This document shows, piece by piece, positions 36,976 to 45,854 of a stretch of 64,000 bases of DNA. Numbering within the stretch: the first letter of the stretch is position 1; every line of letters begins with the position of its first letter. The notes beneath the pieces are model-generated. The model was not told the DNA's origin. It did not search any database and saw nothing but the letters and a program-made list of their open reading frames with translations. A program made the translations under genes and the position numbers. The DNA is from Nonomuraea terrae (GTDB lineage: Bacteria > Actinomycetota > Actinomycetes > Streptosporangiales > Streptosporangiaceae): assembly GCF_004348995.1 (NCBI RefSeq), contig NZ_SMKQ01000024.1:1-64000 (forward strand), in the 5' to 3' direction.

Positions 36976-37200
36976 ATTCCCGCCACACTTTCGTCGTGTC
37001 GGGGTTCCCAGGTCTCCTGAGCCATAAGCCTTCGACGTAGCCGGCGGCGATGTCGTCGGGCGGGTTGATGTACACGCAGGTAGCGGGTCCTTGGCGTGGC
37101 CGAGGCGGCGCTCCAGTTCGGCGCGGTTGTGGCCGGAGGCCTGCGACAGCGCGCAGGCGAAGGTGTGGCGGTCGCCGCAGCGTCGCCGCCGTCTCCATAC
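36976..37200 (-). pseudogene. C-terminal remnant of a tyrosine recombinase (integrase)
   Basis: Minus strand, two frames. RHTFACALSQASGHNRAELE and RRLGHAKDP carry the R-H-x-x-R and H/W box style motifs, and after a shift near 37085 CVYINPPDDIAAGYVEGL supplies the nucleophile Tyr region. This is the normal end of a phage-type or transposon integrase. The rest of the gene is absent. No att repeat or tRNA is near it. The remaining 36888-37522 gap shows nothing else I can support. Confidence 0.6.
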
Positions 37201-37522
37201 CAGCGCATAGGTCGTCGACTGCTCCTCCCACGATCGCCTCCTGGACGGACGGTCGCCACTACCTTCGCAATACACCTGACATCGGAAGTGCTGACCTCAC
37301 TCACGTCAATCTTGAGCTGGCACGTCCAGACGTACAGTGACGGTTCTGGTCGCGGCGGGTTCGTGTTGGCCGGGTCGGTGGAGCTGGGCGGCAGCCTGAG
37401 GTGCGCTTCGTCCGGGATGTGGCGGTTGACGGAACCGGCCGGCCGATGAGTTCCGGGTCGTGCGGAGGTCACAACCTGCAGGACCACCGGCAGACTGACG
37501 CGCTCGTACCCCGAGGAGACGC

Positions 37523-38080
37523 ATGGCAAAGCTCATATACTCGATGATCACCTCGCTCGACGGCTACGCCGAGGCGGCGGAGGGCGACCTCGGCACCGGG
37601 GCCGACGACCAGGAGGTGCACACCTTCATCAACGACCTCTTCCGCCCCGTCGGCACGTATCTCTACGGCCGACGGATGTACGAGACGATGGTCTACTGGG
37701 AGACCGCGCACACCGAACCCGACCAGCCGCCGCACATCCTGCAGTACGCCCGCGACTGGCAGGCCGCGGAGAAGATCGTGTACTCCACGACGCTGGAGTC
37801 GGTGTCCAGCGCGAAGACCAGGATCGAGCGGACCTTCGACCCGGACGCGGTGCGCAAGCTCAAGGCCGAGGCTGATCACGACCTCACCGTCGACGGCCCG
37901 AACCTCGCGGCGCAGGCGATCGCGGCCGGTCTGGTGGACGAGTTCCACCTGTTCATCACCACGAGCGTGGTCGGCGGCGGCAAGCGGTTCTTCCCCGACG
38001 GCGTGCGCCTCGATCTCGAGCTGGTCGAGGAGCGCGCCTTCGACAGCGGACTCATCTACGCGCGCTACCGGACCCGCTGA
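37523..38080 (+). CDS. Dihydrofolate reductase-fold (RibD C-terminal) protein
   Basis: 185 residues. KLIYSMITSLDGYAE at the start, YLYGRRMYETMVYWE, DHDLTVDGPNLAAQAI and the closing DSGLIYARYR follow the RibD_C/YyaP-like reductase family. It probably binds NADPH. Family members are widespread and mostly uncharacterised. Ribosome site GAGGAGACGC lies just before ATG 37523. Confidence 0.92.
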   Translation: MAKLIYSMITSLDGYAEAAEGDLGTGADDQEVHTFINDLFRPVGTYLYGRRMYETMVYWETAHTEPDQPPHILQYARDWQAAEKIVYSTTLESVSSAKTRIERTFDPDAVRKLKAEADHDLTVDGPNLAAQAIAAGLVDEFHLFITTSVVGGGKRFFPDGVRLDLELVEERAFDSGLIYARYRTR

Positions 38081-38389
38081 GCCGCACCGGTCGGTGACGC
38101 TGCCGGCGGCCGAGCCGGGGCAGATGAGACTGGTCGCGTGGACAGTGGCAGAGCGATCTCCTTCGTCACCCCTGGGGCTTGGGGGGTGGGATTACCGGTC
38201 GAACCCAGGCCCCGGGACGGCCGCAGCGGCGCGAACCGACGGACGTCTTGTCAGAGCGCCACTGCCACGCTGCAGAAACTCACTGGATCAGGTCGGCGTG
38301 CGGATGATCCGGCGATGCCGGGCAGGCGTGGAGCTGCAGATCGTAGCCTCCGGCGACCTCGACCTCGACCATGGTCGGAGCGCCTTTGG

Positions 38390-38512
38390 TCCATCTACGG
38401 CGAGGCGTACGGCTGGCCTACGGCCGACATGACGTACGAGCAGGACCTGAAGCACCTGGAGCGGCACGACCTGTCCTGGAAGGAATGGCTCCTCCTCCCC
38501 AAACTGACCTGA
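38390..38512 (+). pseudogene. Short 3' remnant of an unknown gene
   Basis: About 40 codons of coding-like sequence, WSIYGEAYGWPTADMTYEQD to WKEWLLLPKL and stop, without a plausible start. Upstream frames are not coding-like. In the 38081-38698 gap a second coding-like piece at about 38530-38690 (GELTPGQPLNDWSALIAEVS) is equally incomplete. I do not recognise either family. Confidence 0.35.
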
Positions 38513-38698
38513 ACGCGCCTGGCACTTTTCCCAGGGGCTGTAGCTTCGGCGAGCTAACGCCGGGGCAGCCGTTGAATGACTGGTCGGCACTGATCGCCGA
38601 GGTCTCCGGTCCTACGACGCTGACCGGCGGCGACTTCGGCCTGGAGGCGTCGATCGGTGCCGAGGTGCCGGTGCCGTGGCCGACGTTAGGCTTGCCCG

Positions 38699-39880
38699 AT
38701 GTTCGCGAGCGTCACCCGTTCTGTTCGCTCCTGGCCGGATTCGTGGCGCGCTCGCCCCAGGTACGCCAAGGACGGTGTGCTCGCGGCGACGCTCACGCTG
38801 CTGGCGTTCGTACCGACGCTGTCCGCCATCTCGGCGGAGCTCGGCGACCTGCCCCAGCGCCCGCCCGACGCCCTGGCCGTGGCGCTGGCCCTGGGTCAGT
38901 CCGCACCGCTGGCCATGCGCAGCCGATGGCCGGCGGCCTGTCTGGCGGTCATCGGCACGGCCTTCGCGATCCATCAGGCGCTGGCCTATCCGTCGACGTT
39001 CGGCAGCATCGGGCTCTATCTGGCGGTGTACGCGGCCGGAGCCCACCAGGTCGGGTTCCGTCGCCGCCTCGCGGCGGTGTCGACCGCGGGATATGCCGTG
39101 CTGGCGGTCGTGCTGGTCGGCCTGGGGTCGCCCAATCGAGTCCCGGACTTCCTCGCGTTCTATCTGGTGCTGGTGGTGATGTGGATGGCTGGTGTGGGGA
39201 TGCGCAAGTGGCGGGCGGACGAGGCGGAGCGCCGGCGGCTCGGCGCGGATGTGGCCAGGGCCGCCGAGCGGGCACGCATCGCCCGCGAGTTGCATGACGT
39301 GGTCACGCATCATGTGACCGCGATGGTGGTCCAGGCGGACGCGGCACAGTACGTGATCGGCGCGGCGCCGGATCGCGCCGGGGCCGGGCTCGCCGCCATC
39401 AGCGACACCGGACGGCGGGCGCTGACGGAGCTGCGGCACCTGCTCGGCGTGCTGGAGGCGACCGGCGAGTCTGGCCCCGTGGACCGCACGCCGACGCTGG
39501 GCAGGATCGGCCACCTCGTCGAGCAGGCCCGGCTGTCCGGCCAGCCCGTCGAGCTGGCCGAGCACGGCGAGCCGCGTCCACAGGCCGTGGACGTGGAGCT
39601 GGCCGCCTACCGGGTGGTGCAGGAGGCGCTCACCAACGCGATGAAGTACGCGACAGGACGGCGCACCACGGTCACGGTGCACCACCACCCCGATCGCATC
39701 GCCATCGAGGTGACCAGCGACGGGTCCACCGACTCCGCCCCCGTGGTGCCGTCGGGCGGGCGGGGTCTGGACGGGCTGCGCCGGCGGCTGCGCATGCTCG
39801 ACGGCGAACTGGTCGCCGCAGGCCGCCCCGACGGCGGGTTCAGCGTCCGCGCCCTCATCCCCGCAAGGAGCCAGGCATGA
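38699..39880 (+). CDS. Sensor histidine kinase, NarL/DesK-type (HPK7)
   Basis: 393 residues. Four or five membrane helices (about 25-165) lead to a dimerisation domain with RARIARELHDVVTHHVTAMV; His199 is the phospho-acceptor. The HATPase domain has NAMKYA and RGLDGLRRRL. The sensor part has almost no extracellular loop, so it may read a membrane signal. Stop and start of the response-regulator gene overlap as ATGA, showing the pair is one two-component system. Confidence 0.94.
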   Translation: MFASVTRSVRSWPDSWRARPRYAKDGVLAATLTLLAFVPTLSAISAELGDLPQRPPDALAVALALGQSAPLAMRSRWPAACLAVIGTAFAIHQALAYPSTFGSIGLYLAVYAAGAHQVGFRRRLAAVSTAGYAVLAVVLVGLGSPNRVPDFLAFYLVLVVMWMAGVGMRKWRADEAERRRLGADVARAAERARIARELHDVVTHHVTAMVVQADAAQYVIGAAPDRAGAGLAAISDTGRRALTELRHLLGVLEATGESGPVDRTPTLGRIGHLVEQARLSGQPVELAEHGEPRPQAVDVELAAYRVVQEALTNAMKYATGRRTTVTVHHHPDRIAIEVTSDGSTDSAPVVPSGGRGLDGLRRRLRMLDGELVAAGRPDGGFSVRALIPARSQA

Positions 39881-40563
39881 CGGAGACCCCGATCAAGGTG
39901 CTCATCTGCGAGGACCAGGAACTGGTGCGGGCCGGCTACATCACCATCTTCTCCGCCCAGCCCGACATGGAAGTGGTCGGGGAGGCCGCGGACGGCCGCG
40001 CGGCGGTCGAGGCGGCGCGGCGGCTGTGCCCGGACGTCATCGTGATGGACATCCGGATGCCCATCCTGGACGGCATCGAGGCCACCCGGCAACTGGCCGG
40101 TCCCGGCACCGCAGCTCCCGCGAAGGTGCTGGTCGTCACCACCTTCAACGTCGACGAGTACGTCTACGAGGCGCTCAAGGCCGGGGCCGGCGGCTTCCTG
40201 CTCAAAGACGCGCCACCGGCGGAGCTGGTCAACGGCGTGCGCACCATCGCCCGCGGCGACTCCCTGCTGGCCCCCGCCGTCACCCGCACCCTCATCGGCC
40301 ACTTCGCCGACCGCCTCCGCCCCGCCGACACCCCCAGGCCGGCCAGGGACGCGGTCGTACGGGCGCTGACCCCCCGCGAGCTCGAGGTGCTCGAACAGAT
40401 CGCCGCCGGCCTGTCGAACGCGGAGATCGCCGCGAAGCTGTTCATCACCGCCGAGACCGTGAAGACCTACGTGTCGCGGATCCTGGCGAAACTCCAGCTG
40501 CGCGACCGTGTGCAGGTGGTCGTTCTCGCCTACCGGGTAGGCCTCGTCTCCGGCGCGGACTGA
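39877..40563 (+). CDS. Response regulator, NarL/LuxR family
   Basis: 228 residues. Receiver domain with acidic pocket CEDQ, phospho-acceptor Asp58 in IVMDIRMPILDG and Lys in LLKDAPP. C-terminal LuxR-type HTH (about 160-220): LTPRELEVLEQIAAGLSNAE, ETVKTYVSRILAKL. Partner of the preceding kinase. Targets unknown. The last 34 bp overlap the converging membrane protein gene. Confidence 0.95.
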   Translation: MTETPIKVLICEDQELVRAGYITIFSAQPDMEVVGEAADGRAAVEAARRLCPDVIVMDIRMPILDGIEATRQLAGPGTAAPAKVLVVTTFNVDEYVYEALKAGAGGFLLKDAPPAELVNGVRTIARGDSLLAPAVTRTLIGHFADRLRPADTPRPARDAVVRALTPRELEVLEQIAAGLSNAEIAAKLFITAETVKTYVSRILAKLQLRDRVQVVVLAYRVGLVSGAD

Positions 40564-41183
40564 CCATGACCCGGTTGCGAAAGCTTGCGGGTCCATGCGA
40601 TGCCGGAAAGCACGATCGCTCCCATCACTGTCGCGATCACCGTGGGACCGGCCCAGTCCGAGATGGGTGCGGGCTCGTGGTTCGCTCGGGCCGGCAGTCC
40701 GGGAGCGCGGGCAGGCGTTCCCAGAGCAGCGATCAACTCGCGGGTGAGCGGCTCGACGCCCTGGGTTCGGTCGGAGAGCCGCAACGGCCGGTCGCCGGCT
40801 GGAAGAAGCCTGTTGCCCGAGCACAAGGTGGTGCTCAGCCCCGAGCTCTGAGCGCCGGCGAACACCAGGTAGCGAGCGCCTTTCACGAACTCATATCCGC
40901 AGGCCGCCCCCTGGGCCTTGGTGAACACCTCGAACTCGGCCTTGCGCTCGCCTTTGTAGACGTGGTCGGTGCGGAGCCTGGCGGTGAGGCTGCCGCCGTT
41001 CAGCATCGGTTCGTCCACGCGAACGTCCGTGACGGTAGCGGAGAAAACGGCCGCTGCGTCCTTGACGCGCTGCTGTGGCGTACGCGTCGCACATGAGCAG
41101 TTCGAGCAGGCCTCCGCTACACCCACAGAACCCACCAAGAAGGCTGCAACCAGGAAACCCGTCGCAAGCATCCGCGTCATCAT
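40530..41183 (-). CDS. Secreted netrin/TIMP-like domain protein with C-terminal membrane anchor
   Basis: 217 residues. Signal peptide to about residue 26 (VGVAEA), then mature CSNCSCATRTPQQ, an N-terminal C-x-C like that of TIMP/NTR-fold proteins. Further cysteines at ACGYEF and TLCSGN would make disulfides. The C-terminal TVIATVMGAIVLSGIAW helix and basic tail anchor it with the domain outside. Bacterial NTR-like proteins have no firm role. ATG 41183 is used; a second ATG follows at once. Confidence 0.75.
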   Translation of the reverse strand: MMTRMLATGFLVAAFLVGSVGVAEACSNCSCATRTPQQRVKDAAAVFSATVTDVRVDEPMLNGGSLTARLRTDHVYKGERKAEFEVFTKAQGAACGYEFVKGARYLVFAGAQSSGLSTTLCSGNRLLPAGDRPLRLSDRTQGVEPLTRELIAALGTPARAPGLPARANHEPAPISDWAGPTVIATVMGAIVLSGIAWTRKLSQPGHGQSAPETRPTR

Positions 41184-41352
41184 GTCTACCAAGACGGGTC
41201 GCGGGCGCGATCGGTTCGCTGCCGACCGGGTCGGTGCGGTGCCCGCCGGGGCTACGCGCAGGTTCGGTGGTCAGACCGAGACGCAACGCAAGGTCCTGAT
41301 GTTGGCCTCGACCCGAGCTCGGTACGCGGGTGCGGCCCGTCGATGGCCTGCC

Positions 41353-41703
41353 TCACGCCGAGGCAGCCGCCGCGCCGGCCCGCGCCTGCAGCGCGTCCAG
41401 CACCGCCACCTGCTCCGGCGGCACCGTCACCTCCAGGGTCAGGGTGCCCTCGGCGACGGTGAGGGTGAAGGTGAAGAACGAGCAACAGCCGTTCTCCCGC
41501 GCCGCCAGTTCCGCGGCGCGGGCGGCGTTGTCCGGTGTGAAGACGAGTGCCAACCGCAGCCGCTCGCGCTCGGGACGCTGCACCGCCAGCACCACCTCGG
41601 CGAACAACGCGTCGAACTCGGCCACCCGCAGTGGCCGCTCGGCGGTGGGCAGCGTGCAGGCCGACGGCACCCACTCAGGGCCGAAGGCAAGGTCGTGTGC
41701 CAT
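41353..41703 (-). CDS. Small conserved protein with GCCSFFTF motif
   Basis: 116 residues, no signal peptide. A conserved actinobacterial family often found beside MerR-type regulators; key segment AARENGCCSFFTFTLT. The adjacent cysteines could bind a soft metal, which would suit the copper genes nearby, but this is a guess. No regulator is next to it here. Confidence 0.7.
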   Translation of the reverse strand: MAHDLAFGPEWVPSACTLPTAERPLRVAEFDALFAEVVLAVQRPERERLRLALVFTPDNAARAAELAARENGCCSFFTFTLTVAEGTLTLEVTVPPEQVAVLDALQARAGAAAASA

Positions 41704-42015
41704 ACCTCGACGGTAAGCCTGTGCCTGGCACCGATCGCAAGCTCCGCGCCAAGTTCACGTCGGCGCAGAAGGCTCAACGCGCGGCCTGGCGGGCAGCGAG
41801 AAACGGGTTTGCGTCCCCCTCATATCGGGAACGGCTGGAGCAAATCGGGATCAGATATCGCCAGGCGATACTCCGGGGACGGTTCGTACTACGGGCCAAG
41901 GTGAAGCGGTTCGCGGCACTGCCGCCGACTTTCTGACGCGGTCGACCGGAACACCGGCCTCACGCTGCCCCTCACCCCCTCGCAGTGAGCGGAAGCTGCA
42001 TATGAGGAGGCCCAT
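41704..42015. other. Intergenic stretch with a weak open frame
   Basis: A plus-strand frame ends at 41936 with GIRYRQAILRGRFVLRAKVK, but its codons use many A/T third positions unlike the neighbours and it has no clear start or family. It may be foreign debris or chance. The last 80 bp form the leader of the DUF1259 gene, with GAGG at 42004. Confidence 0.3.
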
Positions 42016-42948
42016 ATGGCTTATCGCATACCGTTGCGGCGCAGGGCCGCACGCGTAGCGGCTGGTGCCGCAGCCATCGCCGTGACAGTGACCATGACCA
42101 CCGGCGCCGCGGCCGGACAGGCCCGTGCCATCGACTGGAACGCCGTGGGCCGCGCGATCGGCCAGCCGCTCACCACCGAGGCGGGAGGCGTGCACACGGC
42201 CGAGTGGCTGCGTACCGACCTGCACGTGGTGAACGCCGGAGTCACCGAGAATCCCGGCATGGAGCTGAACGCCGAGGCGTCGTTCCACCAGACCACCCCC
42301 GGCAAGGCGCTCTTGATCGGTGAGGTCACTCTCACCGGCGCCGAAGTGGGCAAGGTGGCCGATCGCCTGGAGCGCGGCGGCGTGCAGATCACCGCACTGC
42401 ACAAGCACATCCAGGACGAGACCCCGCGGCTGTGGTGGATGCACTACTGGGCGCAGGGCGACCCCGTCGTGATCGCCCGCACCGTGCACGCCGCCCTGGC
42501 GCAGACCGGCATTCCGCTCAACCAGCGGGAAGGAAAGGAACATCCCGTCGACCTGAACACCGCACAGCTGGACCGCATCATCGGCACCAGGGGCGAGAAC
42601 GAGAACGGCGTGCAGGTGTATCACATCCCGGTCGCCCAGAAAGTCGTCGACACCCGTGCTCACATCACCCTGCCGTACCTGATGGAGGCGTCCACCATGC
42701 TGGCGTTCCAACCGCTGGGCGGCGGACGTGCGGCGATCAACGGCGACTTCACCATGACGGCCGACGAGGTCAACCCGGTGATCAAAGCCCTGCGCGCACA
42801 TGGCGTGACCATCATCGAGCTGCACAATCACATGCTGTACGAGCAGCCTCGCCTGTTCTATATGCACTTCTGGAAGACCGGAGACGCCGCGACCCTCGCC
42901 CGTGACCTGCGCGCCGGACTGGATCAGGTTCACGCGCCACGACGCTGA
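42016..42948 (+). CDS. Secreted DUF1259 (LppY/LpqO-like) protein
   Basis: 310 residues. Signal peptide to about residue 37 (GAAAGQARA). Two tandem DUF1259 halves follow, each with an ITALHKHIQDE / IIELHNHMLYE-like motif and W-M-H or Y-M-H (LWWMHYW, LFYMHFW). The repeated His motifs suggest metal binding. Mycobacterial LppY and LpqO are the best-known relatives, of unknown function. Exported, possibly cell-surface. Confidence 0.9.
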   Translation: MAYRIPLRRRAARVAAGAAAIAVTVTMTTGAAAGQARAIDWNAVGRAIGQPLTTEAGGVHTAEWLRTDLHVVNAGVTENPGMELNAEASFHQTTPGKALLIGEVTLTGAEVGKVADRLERGGVQITALHKHIQDETPRLWWMHYWAQGDPVVIARTVHAALAQTGIPLNQREGKEHPVDLNTAQLDRIIGTRGENENGVQVYHIPVAQKVVDTRAHITLPYLMEASTMLAFQPLGGGRAAINGDFTMTADEVNPVIKALRAHGVTIIELHNHMLYEQPRLFYMHFWKTGDAATLARDLRAGLDQVHAPRR

Positions 42949-42972
42949 GGGGAACGGCCTCCGGTCACACCA

Positions 42973-43416
42973 CTAGACGGTCGTGTCGCCCACCAGACGG
43001 CAGATCTTCTTGGAGACGAGAGTGGCGCCGATGCGCCGGTAGAACCGCTGCGCCGCCACGTTGGCCTCAGCGACCTCCCATCTGATCACCCGGCGCCGGG
43101 CCACCTCGGAGATGGCACGCATCAGGTGCTCGCCGACCTTCGCGCCGCGCTCTTCGGAGCACACGTACAGGTCGTCCAGCGCGAGATAGTCCTGGCCGCT
43201 CCAGAAGCTGACCCGCTGGAGCCAGGACACGTAGCCGATCGCCTTGCCGTCCCGCTCGGCGATCAGGTATCCGACGTCGGGGCGGGTGAGCAGGTCTGCG
43301 AGGCGATCGACGCTCACCGCCACCTGCGCCGCGTGGCCCTGGTTCTCGGCCAGTTCACGCATCAGTGCGCGCAGGGTCGGTGCGTCGTCGGCCGTCGCGC
43401 GGCGGATGGTCGTCAT
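42973..43416 (-). CDS. GNAT family N-acetyltransferase
   Basis: 147 residues. TIRRATADDAPTLRALMREL opens the fold, and YLALDDLYVCSEERGAKVGE with HLMRAISEVARR is the acetyl-CoA pyrophosphate-binding loop region. WEVAEANVAAQRFYRRIGA is the typical C-terminal GNAT segment. Substrate unknown; similar to diamine or aminoglycoside-like acetyltransferases. It follows the MFS gene by 34 bp and probably shares its transcript. Confidence 0.9.
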   Translation of the reverse strand: MTTIRRATADDAPTLRALMRELAENQGHAAQVAVSVDRLADLLTRPDVGYLIAERDGKAIGYVSWLQRVSFWSGQDYLALDDLYVCSEERGAKVGEHLMRAISEVARRRVIRWEVAEANVAAQRFYRRIGATLVSKKICRLVGDTTV

Positions 43417-43450
43417 GGATCACCTTTCGTCGTCGTGAAGTTCAGCGCGA

Positions 43451-45016
43451 TCATGCTGCGGGCTGCTCGGCCGTGGTCGCCGGCTGCCCGGTCGGAGGGA
43501 CGTGCCGGAGCCTGACCGCCGCCAGGATCGCGGCGACGGCGGCGATCGCGGCGGAGATGACGGCGGCGACATTGAGCCCGCTGGTGAAGGCCTCGCGGGC
43601 TGGGACGAGCAGTGCGGCGCCCAGGTCGGCCGGGAGCCCCTGGGCCGCGGAGACTGCTCCGCCGAGGCTGTCGCGGCCGGCCGAAGCGGCCTCGGGCGGC
43701 AGGTTCGCGGGCAGTGTGCCATCGGTTTGGGCGCGGTACACGGCGACTCCCAGGCTGCCGATGAGCGCGATACCGAGCGAGATGCCCAGGTCGCTGCAGG
43801 TGGTGGCCAGCCCGGAGGCTGCTCCCGCCTTTTGCGGTGGTACGGAGCCGACGACCATGTTGGTGGTCAACGCCATGGACGGGGCGACGGCGGGGTAGAG
43901 CACCATGAAGCCCGCGACCAGCAGCGGCAGGCCGCCGACGGCGCCGACCTGGGTGAGCATCAGATAGCCGATCACCTGGACGACCAGTCCGGCGGCGATC
44001 AGGTGGCCAGGACGGACGCGGCGTACCAGGACCGGCGAGAGGGTGGAGACGACCACCAGCAGGGCCGCGCCGGGCAGCACCCACAGCCCTGCCCGCAGGG
44101 GCGACAGGCCCTCGACGAGTTGCAGATACTGCGTGAAGAGCAGGTAGATGCCGCCGAGCGCGGTCGCGGAGAGCAGGAACACCCCCAGCGCGCCGCTGAC
44201 CGTGCGGTTGGCGAACAGTCGCACGTCGAGCAGTGGCTCGGGCAGGCGCAGTTGGCGAACGACGAACCAGGCACCGAAGGCCAGCCCGAGCCCGATGCTC
44301 ACCACCGCCGCTGCGAGCCCGCCGTCCTTGGCCAGCTCCTTGACGCCGTAGACGATCGGCAGCAGGGTCGCCAGCGACAGCGCCACGCTGAACAGGTCGG
44401 GCCTGCCCGCGGCCGGGTTGCGGTGATCGGGCAGCAGCAGCGGGGCGCCGATCGCCACGATCACCATGACGGGCACGCCGACCAGGAAGGCCGCGCGCCA
44501 GGAGAACGTCTCCAGCAGGGCCCCGCCGATCACCGGGCCGAGGCCGGTACCGACGGAGATGGCGCCTGACCAGACGCCCACGGCGATGCCGCGCTGCCGG
44601 GCGTCGGTGAAGGTGGCGAAGATCAGACCGAGAGTGGCCGGCATCTGGGTGGCCGCGGCGATGCCGAGCACGGCCCGCCAGACGATCATCAGGCCGGGGT
44701 CGGAGGTGTTGGCGGCGATCACCGAGACGACGGCGAAGACGGCCGCGCCCGCGACCAGCAGCCGCCGATGACCGATCCTGTCGCCCAGAGTGCCCATGGT
44801 GACCAGCAGCCCGGCCATCAGGAAGCCGTAGATGTCGACGATCCATAAGGTCTGGGTGCTGCTCGGCTTCAGGTCCGCGGCCAGCTGGGGGATGGCCAGG
44901 AACAAGATCGTGAGCATCATGAACAGCAGCAGGGCGGGCATGACCAGCACGGCCAGCCCGAGCCAGGTCCTGACACCGGCACGTCCGCCGGGGTCGATCT
45001 GTGTGGATGACTGCAA
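43451..45016 (-). CDS. MFS exporter, 14-helix DHA2 family (SmvA/MmrA-like)
   Basis: 521 residues, about 14 helices. LWIVDIYGFLMAGLLVTMGT and GDRIGHRRLLVAG (motif A), RAVLGIAAATQMPATLG, and SVGTGLGPVIGGALLE (motif C) are clear. SmvA-like pumps expel quaternary ammonium compounds and dyes. The start is TTG 45016 with AAGGGAC upstream. The 296-bp gap before DUF4396 holds a MarR-like inverted repeat and two copies of the 17-bp copper box, so the pump may be under redox, drug or metal control. Confidence 0.9.
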   Translation of the reverse strand: MQSSTQIDPGGRAGVRTWLGLAVLVMPALLLFMMLTILFLAIPQLAADLKPSSTQTLWIVDIYGFLMAGLLVTMGTLGDRIGHRRLLVAGAAVFAVVSVIAANTSDPGLMIVWRAVLGIAAATQMPATLGLIFATFTDARQRGIAVGVWSGAISVGTGLGPVIGGALLETFSWRAAFLVGVPVMVIVAIGAPLLLPDHRNPAAGRPDLFSVALSLATLLPIVYGVKELAKDGGLAAAVVSIGLGLAFGAWFVVRQLRLPEPLLDVRLFANRTVSGALGVFLLSATALGGIYLLFTQYLQLVEGLSPLRAGLWVLPGAALLVVVSTLSPVLVRRVRPGHLIAAGLVVQVIGYLMLTQVGAVGGLPLLVAGFMVLYPAVAPSMALTTNMVVGSVPPQKAGAASGLATTCSDLGISLGIALIGSLGVAVYRAQTDGTLPANLPPEAASAGRDSLGGAVSAAQGLPADLGAALLVPAREAFTSGLNVAAVISAAIAAVAAILAAVRLRHVPPTGQPATTAEQPAA

Positions 45017-45132
45017 AGGGAGTCCCTTCGGATGATTGCCGGACCGCTCGTCGTCAGGGCTTGGCGCGGGCTCCCGGACAGGTGCTCGGCAAGGTATACG
45101 GTACGGAGGCAGGGTATATCAAGGTGGGCGGC

Positions 45133-45149
45133 ATACCCCATTCGGGTTT
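45133..45149. promoter_or_regulatory. 17-bp CsoR-like box upstream of the MFS exporter
   Basis: ATACCCCATTCGGGTTT fits ATACCC-N5-GGGTAT with one mismatch in the right arm. It lies 117 bp before the minus-strand MFS start. One of five such sites in the copper island. Confidence 0.5.
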
Positions 45150-45238
45150 CTGATCCAGCCGCGCTCGGCATGTTGTCCGCGGGCGGGGACGAAGGCGTTG
45201 CAGTTGCACTTGCCCCACCCTGGTTCGACCGTACAACC

Positions 45239-45263
45239 ATCTAGTTGCAGAACACAACTAGAT
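45239..45263. promoter_or_regulatory. Perfect inverted repeat ATCTAGTTG-N7-CAACTAGAT
   Basis: Nine-base arms match perfectly around CAGAACA. The TAGTTG/CAACTA core resembles MarR-family operators of actinobacteria. It lies between the divergent MFS and DUF4396 genes. No MarR gene is adjacent, so a regulator elsewhere would be needed. Confidence 0.6.
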
Positions 45264-45286
45264 TCCAGTCTGGCATTTTCCGCTAT

Positions 45287-45303
45287 ATACCCCGTATCCG
45301 TAT
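45287..45303. promoter_or_regulatory. 17-bp CsoR-like box upstream of DUF4396
   Basis: ATACCCCGTATCCGTAT keeps the outer ATAC and GTAT of the 17-bp motif. It ends nine bases before the ATG, so a bound repressor would block transcription start or initiation directly. Confidence 0.6.
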
Positions 45304-45312
45304 GATGGCTGC

Positions 45313-45837
45313 ATGGACCATAGCGATCACCATCCGCCAGAACCCACCCGGCTGCCCGAGCAGGACCATTCGGGTGCGCACCACCCGGCCGGCTCCACTG
45401 TGGCGACCTGGGGAATGGCCGCGCAGGCGACGCTGCACTGTCTGATCGGCTGTGCCATCGGTGAAGTGCTGGGCATGGTCATCGGCACCGCCACGGGGAT
45501 GTCCGACCTCGCCACGGTGGCGCTCGCGGTCGCCTTGGCGTTCGTGTTCGGCTACGCGCTGACGATGCGCGGAGTGCTCCGTACCGGAGTGGACTTCCGC
45601 ACCGCGTTGAAGGTCGCGCTGGCCGCGGACACCCTCTCCATCGCGGTCATGGAGATCGTGGACAACGCGGTGATGCTGACCGTGCCCGGCGCCATGGACG
45701 CCGGACTGACTACGTGGCTGTTCTGGCTGGCGCTGGCCGGAGCCTTCGCGGTGGCCTTCATCGTGACGACTCCGGTGAACAAGTGGCTGATCTCCCGGGG
45801 CAAGGGCCATGCGGTGATGCACCAGTACCACCACTGA
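45313..45837 (+). CDS. DUF4396 membrane protein, copper-linked
   Basis: 174 residues. A His-rich head (MDHSDHHPPEP and QDHSGAHHPAG), then about four helices with ATLHCLIGCAIGEVLGM and a C-terminal HAVMHQYHH. DUF4396 proteins often sit beside copper-resistance genes. Cys, Met and His clusters at the N-terminus and in helix 1 could handle Cu(I). It is the only plus-strand gene in this part of the island and has its own copper box. Confidence 0.88.
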   Translation: MDHSDHHPPEPTRLPEQDHSGAHHPAGSTVATWGMAAQATLHCLIGCAIGEVLGMVIGTATGMSDLATVALAVALAFVFGYALTMRGVLRTGVDFRTALKVALAADTLSIAVMEIVDNAVMLTVPGAMDAGLTTWLFWLALAGAFAVAFIVTTPVNKWLISRGKGHAVMHQYHH

Positions 45838-45854
45838 TCACCTCGGTCGTACGG

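Noticed and set aside
38140-38230. tRNA-like GTCGAACCC string
   Set aside because: No acceptor stem, anticodon arm or flanking pairs can be drawn around it.
41547-41936. 129-codon plus-strand frame
   Set aside because: Its first half is antisense to the GCCSFFTF gene and the second half has atypical codons and no recognisable domain; recorded only as possible debris.
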